Below, piece by piece: positions 5,503 through 6,800 of a DNA stretch of 6,800 nucleotides. The stretch spans positions 1-6,800 of the forward strand of contig JABFWM010000165.1 of assembly GCA_013362195.1 (NCBI GenBank). Reading direction: 5' to 3'. Within the stretch, counting starts at the first letter, position 1. Each line of letters opens with the position of its first letter. The notes beneath the pieces are model-generated. The model saw only the letters and a program-made list of their open reading frames with translations. It was not told where the DNA came from and ran no database searches. The position numbers and the translations under genes are program-made. This stretch comes from Acidobacteriota bacterium (GTDB lineage: Bacteria; Acidobacteriota; Vicinamibacteria; Vicinamibacterales; 2-12-FULL-66-21).

Positions 5503-5652
5503 TCAGACAGTGCGTCGTCCGCTTACGAGGCCGACGACAAAAAGCACGAGCGCGATCACCAGCAGCACGTAGATGAAGTTGCCCAGCGTGTAGCCGCTCA
5601 CGAGCCCGAGCAGCCACAGGACGAGCAGAATCACCGCAATCGTAAAGAGCAT
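5503..5652 (-). CDS. lmo0937-family (DUF5670) small membrane protein
   Basis: The protein has 49 residues, of which 1-18 and 26-44 are hydrophobic, so it forms a helical hairpin in the inner membrane. It reads MLFTIAVILLVLWLLGLVSG, then YTLGNF (21-26), a second hydrophobic stretch, and a basic tail GRRTV. This closely matches the widespread lmo0937 family of about 50-residue proteins (MLxTIAxILxxLWLLGLV...YTLGGxIHxLLVIAxV), whose function is not established; members are often linked to envelope or general stress. CAGGAGGGAG sits 2-10 nt before the ATG, a near-perfect ribosome binding site. The gene stands alone and is divergent from the beta-propeller gene. Palindromes in its leader could be regulatory. 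Confidence 0.88.
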   Translation of the reverse strand: MLFTIAVILLVLWLLGLVSGYTLGNFIYVLLVIALVLFVVGLVSGRRTV

Positions 5653-5666
5653 CGCTCCCTCCTGCC

Positions 5667-5721
5667 GCTGTTACAGCACGGGGCATGCCCACCAAAAACG
5701 GCCATCCACCTCGACTGTAAC
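5667..5721. promoter_or_regulatory. Palindromes upstream of the lmo0937-type gene
   Basis: Three dyads lie between the two divergent genes: GCTGTTACAGC (5667-5677, 5-bp arms), GGGCATGCCC (5681-5690, perfect 10-bp palindrome) and CTGTAAC (5715-5721), which repeats the GTTACAG arm in inverse orientation. They begin 4 bp upstream of the ribosome binding site of the small membrane protein. Such spacing suits operator sites, but no regulator can be named and no clear -35/-10 was found. Confidence 0.3.
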
Positions 5722-5819
5722 GCACCGCGAGCGCCCTCTTCTGTGTGGGCGGCTACGTACTTGGGCTCGCTCCCGCATCATCTTGCTCCGTTTTGGAACC
5801 GGGCATTAGGATCACGGGC

Positions 5820-6800
5820 ATGCTCAGCCTGAAACCGCGACTCCTCTCGGTGACACTTGTTCTGTTTCTCGCGATCCCGTTCACGCCAGCCGGGCATGGT
5901 GTGTTTGCGCAAGCCGCGGCCACCGCCGCGGCGATGGACACGTCGCTGTTCGCAGGCCTGCGATGGCGCTCGATCGGACCGATCCGCGGCGGTCGCTCCC
6001 AGGCGGTCGCCGGGAGCGCCTCGCGCCCGCTGGAGTACTACTTCGGCGCGACGGGCGGGGGAGTGTGGAAGACCACCGACGGCGGCCAGACGTGGCGCGC
6101 GGTATCCGACAAGACCTTCAAGACGTCATCGGTCGGCGCGATCGCCGTCGCGCCGTCGAACCCTGACGTCGTCTACGTCGGCATGGGCGAAACGGAGCTG
6201 CGCGGCAACATCATCCAGGGCGACGGGGTGTACAAGACTTCCGACGGCGGCAAAACGTGGTCGCACGTCGGTCTCGAGCGCTCGATGGCGATCGCTCGCA
6301 TTCGCGTGCATCCGACCAATCCCGATCTCGTCTACGTCGCGGCGCTCGGGAATCCCTACGCGCCGAACCCGGAGCGCGGCGTGTTCCGATCCAGGGACGG
6401 CGGCAAGACGTGGGATCGCGTGTTGTTCCGCGACGACAGGACGGGCGCGGTCGATCTGACGATCGGCCCGAGGAACCCGGACGTGCTGTATGCGGGGTTG
6501 TGGGAAGTGTTCCGCACGCCGCATTCGCTGTCGAGCGGCGGGCCCGGCAGTGGACTGTTCAAGAGCACGGACGGCGGCAGCACGTGGACGGAACTGACGA
6601 AGAACTCCGGCCTCCCCGCGCCGCTCTGGGGCAAGGTCGGCGTGTCCGTATCGGGCGCTGATTCCAATCGTGTGTACGCGATCATCGAGGCCAAAGACGG
6701 CGGCGTCTTCCTCTCCGACGATGGCGGCACGAGCTGGACGTTGATCAACGACGACCGGCGGCTGCGCCAGATCGCGTTCTACTATTCACCCATCTATGCC
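5820..6800 (+). CDS. Secreted BNR/Asp-box beta-propeller protein (VPS10/sortilin-like), 3' end outside the window
   Basis: The first 327 residues are present and the frame is still open at the right edge. The ATG at 5820 has AGGA at 5808-5811. Residues 1-32 are a signal peptide (basic K5-R7, hydrophobic 8-30, cleavage near FAQA). The opening LRWRSIGPIRGGRS (47-60) is typical of the large 'glycosyl hydrolase/VPS10 domain' proteins of Acidobacteriota. Five Asp boxes (S/T-x-D-G-G-x-T-W) are visible, with Asp at 87, 142, 193, 251 and 301. Their spacing of 50-58 residues matches successive beta-propeller blades, each preceded by a P-x-x-P-D-x-V/L-Y-V/A strand. Full-length relatives are usually around 1000 residues. 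Despite database names, catalytic glycosidase activity is not demonstrated for this group; a substrate-binding or protein-interaction scaffold outside the cytoplasm is as likely. Confidence 0.92.
   Translation, partial: MLSLKPRLLSVTLVLFLAIPFTPAGHGVFAQAAATAAAMDTSLFAGLRWRSIGPIRGGRSQAVAGSASRPLEYYFGATGGGVWKTTDGGQTWRAVSDKTFKTSSVGAIAVAPSNPDVVYVGMGETELRGNIIQGDGVYKTSDGGKTWSHVGLERSMAIARIRVHPTNPDLVYVAALGNPYAPNPERGVFRSRDGGKTWDRVLFRDDRTGAVDLTIGPRNPDVLYAGLWEVFRTPHSLSSGGPGSGLFKSTDGGSTWTELTKNSGLPAPLWGKVGVSVSGADSNRVYAIIEAKDGGVFLSDDGGTSWTLINDDRRLRQIAFYYSPIYA

Noticed and set aside
5761..5800. Sigma-70 promoter for the beta-propeller gene
   Set aside because: TTGGGC at 5761 has no acceptable -10 at 16-18 bp, so it is not supportable.

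Overview
The window is uniformly GC-rich, and its gene content fits a soil-type Acidobacteriota, probably class Vicinamibacteria. The indicators are a DUF5916 outer-membrane protein, a large secreted Asp-box beta-propeller protein, an lmo0937-type mini membrane protein, several exported proteins with -AQ- signal cleavage sites, and a sigma-54 promoter. This assignment is inference from gene content; there is no rRNA or tRNA in the window. I saw no transposase, CRISPR array, tRNA or phage gene.

Layout from left to right: (1) 1-112 is non-coding, with two very strong tandem hairpins. (2) 155-805 (+) encodes a secreted protein of unknown function. (3) A GC-rich bidirectional terminator at 832-864 separates it from a convergent peroxiredoxin. 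(4) 904-1467 (-) is an exported AhpC/TSA-type peroxiredoxin whose peroxidatic cysteine codon is an in-frame UGA. A bSECIS-like hairpin follows at the expected distance, so I call it a selenoprotein. Read conventionally it would be two broken ORFs (1261-1467 and 904-1206). (5) 1538-3802 (-) is a 754-residue DUF5916 protein (CBM9-like domain plus beta-barrel), on the same strand 70 bp upstream of the peroxiredoxin. (6) 3915-4189 (+) is a DUF4342 gene carrying a frameshift. (7) 4229-4600 (+) is the fluoride channel CrcB, whose Shine-Dalgarno and start codon are separated by a hairpin. (8) 4665-4799 is a 26-bp inverted-repeat element with three internal hairpins, lying between convergent genes. 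(9) 4807-5043 (-) is a 78-residue zinc-ribbon protein behind a near-perfect sigma-54 -24/-12 promoter. (10) 5062-5502 is mostly non-coding, with a short GGTTCACGG-type repeat cluster. (11) 5503-5652 (-) is a 49-residue lmo0937-family membrane protein. (12) 5820-6800 (+) is the N-terminal part of a secreted BNR/VPS10-like beta-propeller protein that runs off the right edge.

Most genes look like independent transcription units; the arrangement is mainly convergent and divergent. The genes suggest an envelope, periplasm and stress theme: a periplasmic selenium peroxidase, an outer-membrane barrel, fluoride export and small stress-type membrane proteins. The most notable item is the UGA-encoded selenocysteine at the peroxiredoxin active site. 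It implies that the organism carries selA, selB, selC and selD elsewhere.
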